A stretch of 64,000 nucleotides of DNA from Chitinophagaceae bacterium (GTDB lineage Bacteria; Bacteroidota; Bacteroidia; Chitinophagales; Chitinophagaceae): NCBI GenBank assembly GCA_016720585.1, contig JADKKH010000002.1, positions 248,001 through 312,000 on the forward strand, written 5' to 3'. The stretch's first letter is position 1. Each line of letters opens with the position of its first letter. The notes beneath the pieces are model-generated. The model ran no database searches. It saw only the letters and a list, made by a program, of their open reading frames with translations, and was not told the DNA's origin. A program made the position numbers and the translations under genes. This document shows, piece after piece, positions 1 through 8,473 of the stretch.

Positions 1-732
1 AAATATTTCAAGTAACAGGTGTTGACCTTTTTCTGTCGTTGAAAACCTTCCGAGATTAAAAAAAAGTGCCGGATCGCTAAGGCTCTTTATCTCAATATTA
101 CTACTTAATATTTTTGCGTGTTTTATTTTCTCAGGAACTAATGAATTTGTAGTATAAAAGGCATTTTTTAATTTAGTCGCTAATGCCCTCTCAAGGGCCA
201 TTTGATTTTTTTTTGCAATAAAAATAAACCTTTTTGCAGTTAAAGAAACTTCGCTTACTAATTCTAAACTTTTTTGAGAATGAAGAAAATAATTTTCCTG
301 TCCTTGCTGTAAAATAATCCAATAAGGAACTCTCTTTTTCTTACACAAAGTCATAGGATAATACAAATCTACTAAGTCAGTTAACCCAGCTACATTAAAA
401 AGTACCAGTTCACATCTATCTATATTTATATGATTGTACCATGGAAGTGTTTTAAAATCTCTGTTTCGTAATTTATCTGTCAGGCGGTAGAAGATTCTTT
501 TAACAATCCGAACATTAAAGTGTTTATAAAAACTAGTGCTGACCCCGAGTGAAGATAAAATTTCAGCCTTCTTTCTCGTAACATAGCTATCAGCCAAAAC
601 AAGATGAAATTTAAAGCCAGAATTAACCCTTTCGTCAGACACAAAATCAAACCAAAGATTTTCACATCCCGCCCAGAAAGGGTAAGGGTTGAGTGTACTA
701 AACAGCAAAATTTTTTTTACCTTAACGTCCAT
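1..732 (-). CDS. Glycosyltransferase family 4-like protein (C-terminal part beyond window)
   Basis: This is an open frame of 244 codons from an ATG at 732 to the window edge with no stop, so only the N-terminal part is visible. It starts MDVKVKKILLFSTLNPYPFW, typical of the first beta strand of a GT-B glycosyltransferase. The last visible residues contain GRFSTTEKGQH (about 228-238), which matches the start of the donor-binding half of GT4 enzymes (GR....KG...L). It probably adds a sugar to the surface polysaccharide whose export genes lie upstream. It is the last gene of the minus-strand cluster visible here, 14 bp after the acyltransferase gene. Donor and acceptor cannot be told from sequence. 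The gene is AT-rich, like its neighbours. Confidence 0.8.
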   Translation of the reverse strand, partial: MDVKVKKILLFSTLNPYPFWAGCENLWFDFVSDERVNSGFKFHLVLADSYVTRKKAEILSSLGVSTSFYKHFNVRIVKRIFYRLTDKLRNRDFKTLPWYNHINIDRCELVLFNVAGLTDLVDLYYPMTLCKKKRVPYWIILQQGQENYFLHSQKSLELVSEVSLTAKRFIFIAKKNQMALERALATKLKNAFYTTNSLVPEKIKHAKILSSNIEIKSLSDPALFFNLGRFSTTEKGQHLLLEIF

Positions 733-746
733 AATAAAATTTCAAC

Positions 747-1847
747 TTAAACAGATTTTTTGTTTGTATTACCCAGAGATATAAATTTTGTTTCCAGGTA
801 GCCTCGGAGCTTCAAAGAGGATTTTTCCACTAAAAAAAAAGAAGCTAATGATGCAATGGCAACTAACATTAATTTTACAATTATTGGTAATGACAATTCT
901 GGATTTAAAAATAGTTGCTGCCAAAGATAAATTGAATAACTCATTGCTCCAATGAAAGCAATTGGAGCTGCATTTAGAAATTTTCCCATTCTTCCTTGAT
1001 AATTTGTTATCACTCTATCAATGAATACAGCAATCAAAATATTTTGAATTGTAATTGCCCCGACGGAGTAAAGCGATTTGGGGCAAAACTCAGGAAATCT
1101 ACCAACCCAGGTAATTAATAAAATCAAAAAAGGCAAAAATAATAAGTACTTTGAGTTTAATAATGTTACATACCATTCATGCTGGTGAAGATGACCTCTA
1201 ACTCCGGCTAATAAACAGCCCACGGCTAAAGAGTCTGCTACTGTTTCAAATCTAATGAATTCCATTGAAACTTCCGGAGTATTCAGAACAAGAAACAATC
1301 TTAATAATGGACATAAAAATATGACGAAGGAAATAAAAATTAATCCGCCTCTTTTTCCAATGGCAAGTAACACTAAAGGGAATAATATATAAAACTGTTC
1401 CTCAACTGATAAAGACCATGTATGCGCCAAATTCCATGATCCTGGAGATGAATTATCAAAAAAATAATTTCTGGTATAGGATAGTGCCGCAAGAAAATTA
1501 TATGCCGACATTTCCTGAATTCCAATTAACCACATTATAAATAATATCATTAAATAAAAATAATAAGGTGGGAAAATCCTTAGAAGGCGTCTGAAATAAA
1601 ATTTCTTAAGATTAATAATTCTTTCCTTTAGTAAAATAGTTGTTATCAGAAAACCAGAAATAACAAAAAAATAGTTACTCCCAAATGACCGACTAAAAAA
1701 CAGTGTTTGAATGATACTGCCAACTCTAGTGAAACTTTGGGCATGATCATGATAAACACCAATTGCTAAATGACTAATTACAACCAGTGTAATTGAAATT
1801 GCACGAAGACCATCAAGGGAAGGAATATTACGAAGCTGATGAGACAA
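747..1847 (-). CDS. Acyltransferase 3 family membrane protein (OafA/YrhL-like)
   Basis: This 366-residue polytopic membrane protein has the family's opening NIPSLDGLRAISI (7-19), the conserved His at about 26, the FVISGFLITT segment (61-70) and WSLSVEEQFY (134-143) with the conserved glutamates. Family members transfer acyl groups, often O-acetyl, to periplasmic or lipid-linked glycans. Here it most likely decorates the polysaccharide made by this locus. The only in-frame start I see is TTG at 1847, directly after an in-frame stop, so the N-terminus is probably right. The sequence does not show which acyl group or sugar is used. Confidence 0.88.
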   Translation of the reverse strand: MSHQLRNIPSLDGLRAISITLVVISHLAIGVYHDHAQSFTRVGSIIQTLFFSRSFGSNYFFVISGFLITTILLKERIINLKKFYFRRLLRIFPPYYFYLMILFIMWLIGIQEMSAYNFLAALSYTRNYFFDNSSPGSWNLAHTWSLSVEEQFYILFPLVLLAIGKRGGLIFISFVIFLCPLLRLFLVLNTPEVSMEFIRFETVADSLAVGCLLAGVRGHLHQHEWYVTLLNSKYLLFLPFLILLITWVGRFPEFCPKSLYSVGAITIQNILIAVFIDRVITNYQGRMGKFLNAAPIAFIGAMSYSIYLWQQLFLNPELSLPIIVKLMLVAIASLASFFLVEKSSLKLRGYLETKFISLGNTNKKSV

Positions 1848-1998
1848 TTAAAAAAGGACTTTAAAAAAACATGACTAGTTCTAAAAATTTACTTGAAGCA
1901 GAATCAACAAAAAAAGCCAATATGTCTTAATTATATGGGACTGGGGATTTCAATATCCGAATTAAATTAGATGGGAAATAAATATGTATCTCTGGAGT

Positions 1999-2805
1999 TT
2001 ATTTAATATTCCATTGTCCAAATAAAATCTTAAACACAGACTTTATTTTATTATTTTTCATATATACATTAACACCCCAATGATATTTTTGATACGATTT
2101 ATAGAGAAGCCGGTAATAATGAATAATATTATCCTTATACTTTGAATATATGTATTCAATATTTTTATCTTCGTTTGGCCGTGTCACTGACCGCAACATT
2201 GAATCGCCCAAGACCCGATAATAAAAACCAGGTATTTGCAAATAATAGAATTTTGACCCGCTAAAAGAAAAATTTAGCCATAAATCCCAATCCTCATACC
2301 CAAGCACCATTTTTGTATCATACCCCCCACTTTTAGTCCAAGTTTCCTTCCTGTACATTGAACAAGCATCAATATAATTCATGTTAATGAGTCGTAATAA
2401 ATCATATTCTCCCACTTGAATATGAGAAGTATCTACATCCCCAAAGTAATAGCAATCAGTGTATACTACATCAAAATCCAAGTTTTTTTCCAGTATTTCA
2501 ACACTTTGGTCAACGAATCCATCACTAAGCATATTATCAGCATCAAGAGGAACAATATATTTGCCCGAAGACTGCAGAATTGCATTATTTCTTGCTGCGC
2601 TGAGCCCCATGTTATCCTGATGAATAATCTTATACCCCCTTTGCTCTAATTCCTTCAGCTTAACAATTGTAAACTCATCCGTAGATCCATCATTGATGAT
2701 AATTAATTCATATCGTACCAACTTAACTGTATTTTCCACACTTCTAATTAATTCCTCAAGATATTTCCCGTGATTATAGCAAGGTGTTATAATTGAAACT
2801 TTCAT
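1999..2805 (-). CDS. Glycosyltransferase family 2 protein
   Basis: This 268-residue protein is a GT-A fold glycosyltransferase. Visible motifs are VSIITPCYN at the N-terminus, INDGSTDE (37-44) for nucleotide binding and PLDADN (86-91), the DxD-type metal site. A later GYEDWDLW matches the ED motif of GT2 catalytic bases. It should act at the cytoplasmic face during assembly of the polysaccharide repeat. No membrane segment is evident. It lies between a methyltransferase gene and the acyltransferase gene on the same strand. The sugar specificity is unknown. Confidence 0.88.
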   Translation of the reverse strand: MKVSIITPCYNHGKYLEELIRSVENTVKLVRYELIIINDGSTDEFTIVKLKELEQRGYKIIHQDNMGLSAARNNAILQSSGKYIVPLDADNMLSDGFVDQSVEILEKNLDFDVVYTDCYYFGDVDTSHIQVGEYDLLRLINMNYIDACSMYRKETWTKSGGYDTKMVLGYEDWDLWLNFSFSGSKFYYLQIPGFYYRVLGDSMLRSVTRPNEDKNIEYIYSKYKDNIIHYYRLLYKSYQKYHWGVNVYMKNNKIKSVFKILFGQWNIK

Positions 2806-2854
2806 TTATTGAAGCATTTTTAAGTTATATAAGGAATAGCATGCTTTATGAATC

Positions 2855-3634
2855 CTAACGTTTACTTTTTTTTAACCCCAATATTTTTTTCATCGATTTG
2901 ACAAATTTGTTTTTGATAGCAATAAAATATATAGCCAAAGACACATTTCCATCTAAGAACCCCTCCGCCTGATTTATTACAGTGTCAATTTGAGAAACCC
3001 TTTCGGCCAAATTACCCGGGTGAATGTACACGATGGGTTGGCCTATAACCTTCCTCTTCAATATTTCTTCCGGAAAAGAGACTGTTTCATGCGCTACTAA
3101 AAACATATTTTGCTTGTACCACCAATTGATTTCCCTATTATTCCAAAATTGTTCTCTGAAAATATCGTAAAATATGTACCCATATTTTGCAAATTTTGAC
3201 TGCCAGTATGAATATTCCTGTTCATTTAAATGATTTTGACCTCCTTGATTTGGCACAGCAGCTGAAAAAACAATTGTATTACTCAGGGAAATAAGATTTT
3301 TTACAATAATATCTGCTGATTCTTCACGTAAATGTTCGGCAACTTCAAGGCATAATACCAAGTCAAATTTTCTGTCAACCTGAAGCTCTTTTTCCAGATC
3401 AGCTTCGATAAACTCTACCTCACTGATAAACATTTGCTCTTTCTTAACCCAACTCCCGTCAACACCAACAATATCTGTTACTCCGTGTTGTTTAAAAACA
3501 TACAAAAAAGTACCAAGTCCACATCCAATATCTGCAACACTTCTAGGTGCAAATATTTTTATAAGGTAAGGGACTATAACGCCAGGTGCAACCAGATTAT
3601 GAGCATCACTTGTATGTATATATTTATTTTCCAT
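2855..3634 (-). CDS. Class I SAM-dependent methyltransferase
   Basis: This 259-residue protein has motif I DIGCGLG (35-41), an acidic residue after strand 2 (GVDGSW) and the post-I segment FDLVLCLEVAEHL typical of the Methyltransf_11/23 group. The N-terminal HTSDAHNLVAPGVIVPYL resembles methyltransferases found beside glycan genes. It is probably a sugar or glycan methyltransferase of this locus, possibly capping chains for an ABC-dependent exporter. The C-terminal 60 residues have no recognised domain. The target atom cannot be determined. Confidence 0.82.
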   Translation of the reverse strand: MENKYIHTSDAHNLVAPGVIVPYLIKIFAPRSVADIGCGLGTFLYVFKQHGVTDIVGVDGSWVKKEQMFISEVEFIEADLEKELQVDRKFDLVLCLEVAEHLREESADIIVKNLISLSNTIVFSAAVPNQGGQNHLNEQEYSYWQSKFAKYGYIFYDIFREQFWNNREINWWYKQNMFLVAHETVSFPEEILKRKVIGQPIVYIHPGNLAERVSQIDTVINQAEGFLDGNVSLAIYFIAIKNKFVKSMKKILGLKKSKR

Positions 3635-3717
3635 TTATACTTTTTCTAGAAACTATAACATAATTCATTGTACTTGTCTCATCTTTATTTCTTTCATCCA
3701 GTCGAGAAAATATTTTA

Positions 3718-4287
3718 TTAATTCTTCCTATCCCACCCACAAATTCTTAGGATTGCCTTTAAAAATTTTCCTTTCAACGTTTTTGCCTTATAAATATCAG
3801 GGTATAAAGTATGTATTATTACCTGTCCGCATAACGCCCATTTTCCACCATTACTTTTAGATTCAATTATTTCAAATCCACTAAGCTTTAATATGTGCTT
3901 AAACCCATATTTTGTGAATCTAAAAAAATCATATGGCTCTTCATGAAGCGGCCAATACATTGGGCCGGAAAGAATAAAATATCCACCTGGTTTTAAGAGG
4001 CGGTATGCTTCGTTAACTAATCCCTGATGATCCTGAACATGTTCTATTGTTTGAGTGGAGATTATTGTATCATATGAAGAAGTTGGCTGAGGAATATCAT
4101 TTGCTTCACATATTATATCAACACAGTTTTCACTTGAATTGACAATATCACATCCTACATACTCATCAGCATATTTTTTTAAATACAAAGCAAAAGGTTT
4201 ATTTCCACAACCAATATCTAACAATCTGCCTTTAGCATATTTGTCGAAGGATTCCAGCAAGTCCTTGAGATAGTATTTGTAAACCAA
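3718..4287 (-). CDS. Class I SAM-dependent methyltransferase, uncertain N-terminus
   Basis: This 189-residue Methyltransf_11-like protein has motif I LDIGCGNKPF (23-32), YVGCDIV and TQTIEHVQD. The first usable start is TTG at 4287, but the frame stays open to 4354 and the upstream codons read plausibly as protein (LKHLNKDIIDPDYLVYKYY), which looks like a genuine N-terminus. An ATG sits just out of frame near 4336-4338 beside an A-run. The real start is therefore either TTG 4287 or upstream after a one-base frame error. Its likely role is methylation of a glycan precursor. It lies next to the ABC exporter genes. Confidence 0.78.
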   Translation of the reverse strand: MVYKYYLKDLLESFDKYAKGRLLDIGCGNKPFALYLKKYADEYVGCDIVNSSENCVDIICEANDIPQPTSSYDTIISTQTIEHVQDHQGLVNEAYRLLKPGGYFILSGPMYWPLHEEPYDFFRFTKYGFKHILKLSGFEIIESKSNGGKWALCGQVIIHTLYPDIYKAKTLKGKFLKAILRICGWDRKN

Positions 4288-4410
4288 ATAATCTGGATCT
4301 ATTATGTCTTTATTGAGGTGTTTGAGCCTAGGGACATTTTTTTGGTCGCAAAGTCAAATTAGTAACAATTTTTATTACACAGGTTTAAAATAGTGAGTAT
4401 AAAAAGCATC

Positions 4411-5676
4411 TTAATTAACAAGATTCTGGGCTTTTATTATAGTATTTTCAATATACCATTTACCGTCTTCCAAATACTGGCAAACATTATTTTGCCAGCC
4501 CCATTCAGGCTCTTGTTTTCGTATCATTTCTATTTCAAATGAGCAACAGTCAAATTCCTGGAACTTTATTTTCGTTTTTGTTTCTGCAAGATGAACTTTC
4601 AAAAAATAATTGCCTTTGTAAAGCCGAATAATTGGAAATTCAAAACGCAGCCGATTAATACCCTTTTTTCTACAAATGGGTTCTTCAATATCAAAAATCC
4701 AGTTATATACAATTGGCTGATTTAAGTGATTGAAAATCTGGAATGACAATGCTATATTCAAAAAATTATTATGCGGAATTGTTATTTCAAACATTACCGT
4801 AAATGGCCCGCCATTAGCCTGAAGTGTACCTCCTGCTGAAGTTACAATTTCCACACTTGTCACTTGGGGTATTTCAGAAGATGGCTGACCAATATAAAAA
4901 TTGTTTCTGTTCTGTGATGTTGTATAGACGCTGATAACTTTATTGGTTGAATCGTGAGTCCTTATTTGGCCATTTTCTAAAAAGATACATTTCTGAGTCA
5001 ATGAAGTGATTGCGCTTAGATCATGGCTAACAAAAATGACAGTTCGCCCCTCATTTTTACTTACATCATTCATTTTCCCTAAACATTTTCGCTGAAACTC
5101 CGCATCGCCCACCGCCAGCACTTCGTCCACCACTAATATTTCGGGCTCCAGGTGTGCAGCCACTGCAAAAGCCAACCGTACATACATTCCGCTACTGAAC
5201 CGTTTTACCGGCGTGTCTAAAAACTTTTCTACTCCAGAAAAATCAACGATTTCATCAAATTTTTTCCGGATATCAACTCTACTCATCCCAAGTATGGCAC
5301 CGTTCAGAAAAATATTTTCACGACCGGTAAGTTCCGGATGAAACCCGGTTCCAACCTCCAGCAAGGAAGCTACCCTGCCATTTAGCTCAATCCTTCCTGT
5401 AGTTGGTTCTGTAATTCTGCTTAGTATTTTTAAGAGCGTGCTTTTACCCGCCCCATTCCGGCCTATAATACCTACTGCTTCTCCTTTTTGAATTTCAAAT
5501 GAAACATCCTTTAATGCCCAAAATTCTTCCCTGGCCGGTAAATTGAGATTCCTTTTGACTAATCCTTTGGCTTTATTGCTTATCACATCACGAAGGGCAG
5601 TATATCCCCTTACTCCTTCATGAGAGATAATATATTTCTTACCGAGTCCTTCTACTTTTATAATTGAATCACTCAT
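4411..5676 (-). CDS. wzt: Polysaccharide ABC transporter ATP-binding protein (Wzt/TagH-type) with C-terminal domain
   Basis: This 421-residue ATPase has Walker A GRNGAGKST (72-80), signature FSSGMYVRLAF (160-170) and Walker B LVVDE (181-185), followed by the H-loop in FVSHD. Residues from about 250 to the end form an extra beta-rich domain, as in Wzt proteins, where this domain recognises the modified end of the O-antigen before export. That fits with several methyltransferases in the locus that could make a terminal mark. The gene is 8 bp downstream of the permease gene, so the two form an operon and a complex. Acts at the inner membrane. Confidence 0.93.
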   Translation of the reverse strand: MSDSIIKVEGLGKKYIISHEGVRGYTALRDVISNKAKGLVKRNLNLPAREEFWALKDVSFEIQKGEAVGIIGRNGAGKSTLLKILSRITEPTTGRIELNGRVASLLEVGTGFHPELTGRENIFLNGAILGMSRVDIRKKFDEIVDFSGVEKFLDTPVKRFSSGMYVRLAFAVAAHLEPEILVVDEVLAVGDAEFQRKCLGKMNDVSKNEGRTVIFVSHDLSAITSLTQKCIFLENGQIRTHDSTNKVISVYTTSQNRNNFYIGQPSSEIPQVTSVEIVTSAGGTLQANGGPFTVMFEITIPHNNFLNIALSFQIFNHLNQPIVYNWIFDIEEPICRKKGINRLRFEFPIIRLYKGNYFLKVHLAETKTKIKFQEFDCCSFEIEMIRKQEPEWGWQNNVCQYLEDGKWYIENTIIKAQNLVN

Positions 5677-5684
5677 AGTTGATT

Positions 5685-6512
5685 TTAAATCAGGTCTGCA
5701 AAATTCTTCTCCATCTTTCTGAATTTATAGATAGCCAGCCATACCAGGAATAACGTTACTCCCACCGAAATATAAAACGGGTAATGCTGTAATGGGTTAG
5801 GCGCGTCTTTAACTATACACCAGCGGAATCCATCAATAACGCCTACCATGGGATTCATAGCATACAACCATTGCCATTTTTCTGGTATTTGCGAGCTGCT
5901 GTACCCTACCGGTGAGATGAATAAACCGAATTGCACAATGAAAGGAATAATATACCGAAAATCCCGGTACTTCACATTGAGGGCTGTAAGATAAAGTCCC
6001 GGCCCGAAAGAAGCCAAAAATGCCATGATCCAAAAAATGGGCATCGCAAATATTTCCACCGGCGGCATATAACCATATACTATAAACAGAAGAAGCAGGA
6101 TAATAAAAGAAATAAAAAAATCAATAAAACTGGTGATCACAGAACTAACCGGTATAATCAAACGGGGAAAATACACTTTAGTAATGAGATTTGTGTTTCC
6201 AACAAGGCTGCCACTGCTTTCTGTTAAGGCATTGGAAAAAAACTGCCAGGGAAGGAGACCGGCGAAAACAATAATAGAATAGGGTACGCTGCTATTCGTA
6301 TCCATCTTAGCTATCTTCCCAAACACAAAAGTAAAAACAATCATGGTAAGCAGCGGTCTGATAATAGCCCACAATACACCAAGCGTTGTTTGCTTATACT
6401 TTACTTTCACATCCCGCCAGCTAAGGATATAAAAAAGTTCCCGGTAGCGCCAAAGGTCTTTCCAATAATTTTTTTCAGTGCGTCCCGGTTCAATTATAAT
6501 GCGATGATCCAT
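5685..6512 (-). CDS. wzm: Polysaccharide ABC transporter permease (Wzm/TagG-type)
   Basis: This 275-residue ABC-2 type permease has about six membrane segments and the family's cytoplasmic N-terminal YRELFYILSWRDVKVKYKQT motif, which contacts the ATPase. LGVLWAIIRPLLTM begins the first transmembrane helix. It pairs with the Wzt gene directly downstream to export undecaprenyl-linked polysaccharide to the periplasm. The start ATG at 6512 gives the family's usual length. Upstream lies a repeat-rich 155-bp gap and an rfbA remnant, so it may have its own promoter, although none is clear. Confidence 0.93.
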   Translation of the reverse strand: MDHRIIIEPGRTEKNYWKDLWRYRELFYILSWRDVKVKYKQTTLGVLWAIIRPLLTMIVFTFVFGKIAKMDTNSSVPYSIIVFAGLLPWQFFSNALTESSGSLVGNTNLITKVYFPRLIIPVSSVITSFIDFFISFIILLLLFIVYGYMPPVEIFAMPIFWIMAFLASFGPGLYLTALNVKYRDFRYIIPFIVQFGLFISPVGYSSSQIPEKWQWLYAMNPMVGVIDGFRWCIVKDAPNPLQHYPFYISVGVTLFLVWLAIYKFRKMEKNFADLI

Positions 6513-6601
6513 ATTTGTTAATTAGTCCAATATATTATTATTTAACCACGGTGTACACTGCGATGCACGGCGCTATTTACAGTGAATCTCTAAGTTCTCT
6601 G

Positions 6602-6619
6602 TGCCTACCGGCAGGCGGG
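6602..6619. repeat. Short palindromic repeat of the TGCCTGCCGGCAGGCA family
   Basis: The sequence TGCCTACCGGCAGGCGGG is an imperfect palindrome followed by a T-rich run. Relatives lie at 18704, 57384, 59399 and 59508. It is in the gap between wzm and the rfbA remnant. Confidence 0.55.
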
Positions 6620-6639
6620 TTTTTATTTTTTCCCTACAA

Positions 6640-6667
6640 CCCAAAACTCCAAGCCCCAAACTCCCGC
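6640..6667. repeat. Degenerate heptamer repeat (TTTGGAG-like)
   Basis: On the minus strand this stretch reads as 7-base units such as TTTGGGG, CTTGGAG and TTTTGGG. A closely similar stretch is at 11219-11238 at the end of the epimerase gene. It looks like a small repeat placed just after a reading frame. Confidence 0.4.
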
Positions 6668-6864
6668 CTACTCAACCATCTTCCTTAAATACTCCCCGTA
6701 GCCGCTTTTCGCATATTGATTGGCAAGTAGCAGTAATTTCTCTTTATTGATAAAGCCATTCCTGAAAGCCACTTCTTCTATACACCCAATCTTCGTCCCC
6801 CGCCCTTTAAGGTTCGGGCAAGCCTGTCTTTTTTCTATCACCCGTACAAATTCGCTCGCAACAT
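6668..6864 (-). pseudogene. Truncated duplicate of the rfbA 3' end
   Basis: The minus-strand frame ending at the stop 6668-6670 reads ASEFVRVIEKRQ..., GTKIGCIEEVAFRNGFINKE and AKSGYGEYLRKMVE. This is the counterpart of residues about 231-289 of the intact RfbA encoded at 7582-8451, with many substitutions. A 24-base in-frame insertion adds ACPNLKGR after KRQ. There is no start or N-terminal two thirds. It begins 1-3 bases after the hepT stop codon, so mntA-hepT is bracketed by two versions of the rfbA 3' end. The remnant is most simply read as the old rfbA end displaced by insertion, or a relic of recombination with a foreign cluster. Confidence 0.88.
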
Positions 6865-7308
6865 TTAGGAAAACAGGCCAAAGTCCACATGGCTCAGATA
6901 AGGACTGGTTTGAGCTATCGCAAGCTCCTCTTTATCAAAATTTCCTGCAAGGAGTTCTGTTCGGATAACAGGGATAATTTGCAATTTCAGCCGGGGTTTA
7001 TAAGTTTTTATAGTTTCAAAAACAATATAAATATCTATACCCGTATAATCATGAACAATTCTGTTTCTCATACCTTTTATTCTTATCCAATCGGGCTGCG
7101 TATGTTTTTCAATAAGTGTAGCACTCAGTTTATTAGCCTGCTCACCAATCTGTGTAAATAAATTAAGACAAGCGTTAAGTGTCATCTGGTCATTGAGATC
7201 ATAAAATTCTTTTGCATTATTTAATTCGCCTGTGTAGCGCATTATTTTCTCAGATGACTCCAGTATCCGTAACAAATAGAGCAGGTCGTTTTTAAGATGC
7301 GGCTGCAT
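6865..7308 (-). CDS. hepT: HepT-family ribonuclease toxin (DUF86)
   Basis: This 147-residue alpha-helical protein has the HEPN/HepT motif RNRIVHDY (R-x4-H-x-Y, about 82-89), the RNase active site of the family. It overlaps the upstream nucleotidyltransferase gene by 17 bp, the standard MntA/HepT arrangement. In studied systems MntA inactivates HepT by AMPylating the Tyr of this motif. The last 25 residues run through a small palindrome (GAGCTATCGCAAGCTC on the plus strand at 6912-6927) and exceed the usual family length, so the C-terminus may have been altered by the junction. Expected to act in the cytoplasm on RNA. Confidence 0.87.
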   Translation of the reverse strand: MQPHLKNDLLYLLRILESSEKIMRYTGELNNAKEFYDLNDQMTLNACLNLFTQIGEQANKLSATLIEKHTQPDWIRIKGMRNRIVHDYTGIDIYIVFETIKTYKPRLKLQIIPVIRTELLAGNFDKEELAIAQTSPYLSHVDFGLFS

Positions 7309-7585
7309 ATTTCATGTCCTTTAATGCACGGTAGAGGATTACCGGTTCAGCATATTTTTTCTGCATAATATCAACCGGCATGCCAGTTTCCCGTTCCAGT
7401 AATTCCTTTAATTGTAGTACCTGCCTGAAGTTTATTTCTTCCTCGATGAACAGATCAATATCATTAAACTTTTCTCCACGGGCAAATGAACCAAATACAC
7501 CGATACGTTTCAACCCGTATTGACGGTATAGATTGTTGTGACTGAAGAGTAAAAATAAATCGTTGATATTTTGAACTGATTTCAT
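7292..7585 (-). CDS. mntA: MntA-family minimal nucleotidyltransferase antitoxin
   Basis: This 97-residue protein has the minimal nucleotidyltransferase motif GVFGSFARGE followed by NDIDLF, i.e. GS...DxD. Partner enzymes of this size are the antitoxins of HepT, AMPylating it. Its ATG overlaps the rfbA stop codon (ATGA, 7582-7585), so it could be translated by coupling with rfbA, an unusual dependence of an antitoxin on a sugar gene. The hepT gene follows with a 17-bp overlap. The spacing between GS and DxD is slightly short but all acidic residues are present. Confidence 0.87.
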   Translation of the reverse strand: MKSVQNINDLFLLFSHNNLYRQYGLKRIGVFGSFARGEKFNDIDLFIEEEINFRQVLQLKELLERETGMPVDIMQKKYAEPVILYRALKDMKYAAAS

Positions 7586-8451
7586 GCTCCAAAATTAATC
7601 ATTTTTTTCAGGTATTCCCCATAGCCACTTTTTGCCAGTTCAGTCGCCAGTTTTAACAATTGTTCCTTGCTAATAAATCCGTTTCGAAAAGCTACTTCTT
7701 CAATACACCCAATCTTCGTCCCCTGCCTTTTTTCTATCACCCTTACAAATTCGCTCGCATCACTGAGTGAATCAAAAGTACCTGTGTCTAACCATGCTGT
7801 TCCTCTATCCAGAACTGCTACTTTCAGTTTGCCTTTTTGCAAATACTCTTTATTAACATCAGTAATTTCATACTCACCTCTTGCAGAGGGTTTTAATTCC
7901 CGGGCTATCTTCACTACCGTATTGTCATAAAAATATAAACCCGGCACCGCATAATTAGACTTAGGTAATGAAGGTTTTTCTTCAATACTCACGGCTTTCA
8001 TGTTGGCATCAAACTCCACAACACCATATCGTTCGGGGTCACTTACATGATAGGCAAATACATATCCTCCTTCTACTGCAGTTAAACTTTTCAATTGCAT
8101 CCCCAGACCCGAGCCATAAAAAATATTATCGCCCAATATCAGGGCCACTTTATCAGTACCGATAAAATCAGCTCCAATTACAAATGCCTGCGCCAGCCCG
8201 TTTGGTACTTCCTGTATGGCATATTCAAAACGGCAACCCACCTGGCTGCCATCGCCCAGGAGTCTTTTAAAAGAAGTATTGTCTTCCGGAGTCGTGATGA
8301 TCAGTATTTCTTTAATACCGGCCATCATCAATGTTGACAGCGGGTAATAGATCATTGGCTTGTCATAGATGGGCATCAGTTGCTTACTGATCGCTTTGGT
8401 GATGGGGTAAAGCCGGGTGCCGGATCCGCCGGCGAGTATGATACCTTTCAT
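7582..8451 (-). CDS. rfbA: Glucose-1-phosphate thymidylyltransferase
   Basis: This 289-residue enzyme makes dTDP-glucose from glucose-1-phosphate and dTTP, the first step to dTDP-rhamnose and related deoxysugars. The N-terminal LAGGSGTRLYPITKAISKQL (6-25) is the signature nucleotide site, and EYEITDVN and DTGTFDSL are also present. Length is normal for RmlA. It should work with RfbB, encoded two genes upstream but interrupted by a frameshift. rfbC and rfbD are not in this window. Its last 59 residues are duplicated as a diverged remnant at 6668-6864. Confidence 0.96.
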   Translation of the reverse strand: MKGIILAGGSGTRLYPITKAISKQLMPIYDKPMIYYPLSTLMMAGIKEILIITTPEDNTSFKRLLGDGSQVGCRFEYAIQEVPNGLAQAFVIGADFIGTDKVALILGDNIFYGSGLGMQLKSLTAVEGGYVFAYHVSDPERYGVVEFDANMKAVSIEEKPSLPKSNYAVPGLYFYDNTVVKIARELKPSARGEYEITDVNKEYLQKGKLKVAVLDRGTAWLDTGTFDSLSDASEFVRVIEKRQGTKIGCIEEVAFRNGFISKEQLLKLATELAKSGYGEYLKKMINFGA

Positions 8452-8473
8452 AAGAGAAGTTTGATTGTTTAAT

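Noticed and set aside
6720..6968. Plus-strand 82-codon frame
   Set aside because: It is the antisense shadow of the rfbA remnant and the hepT end.
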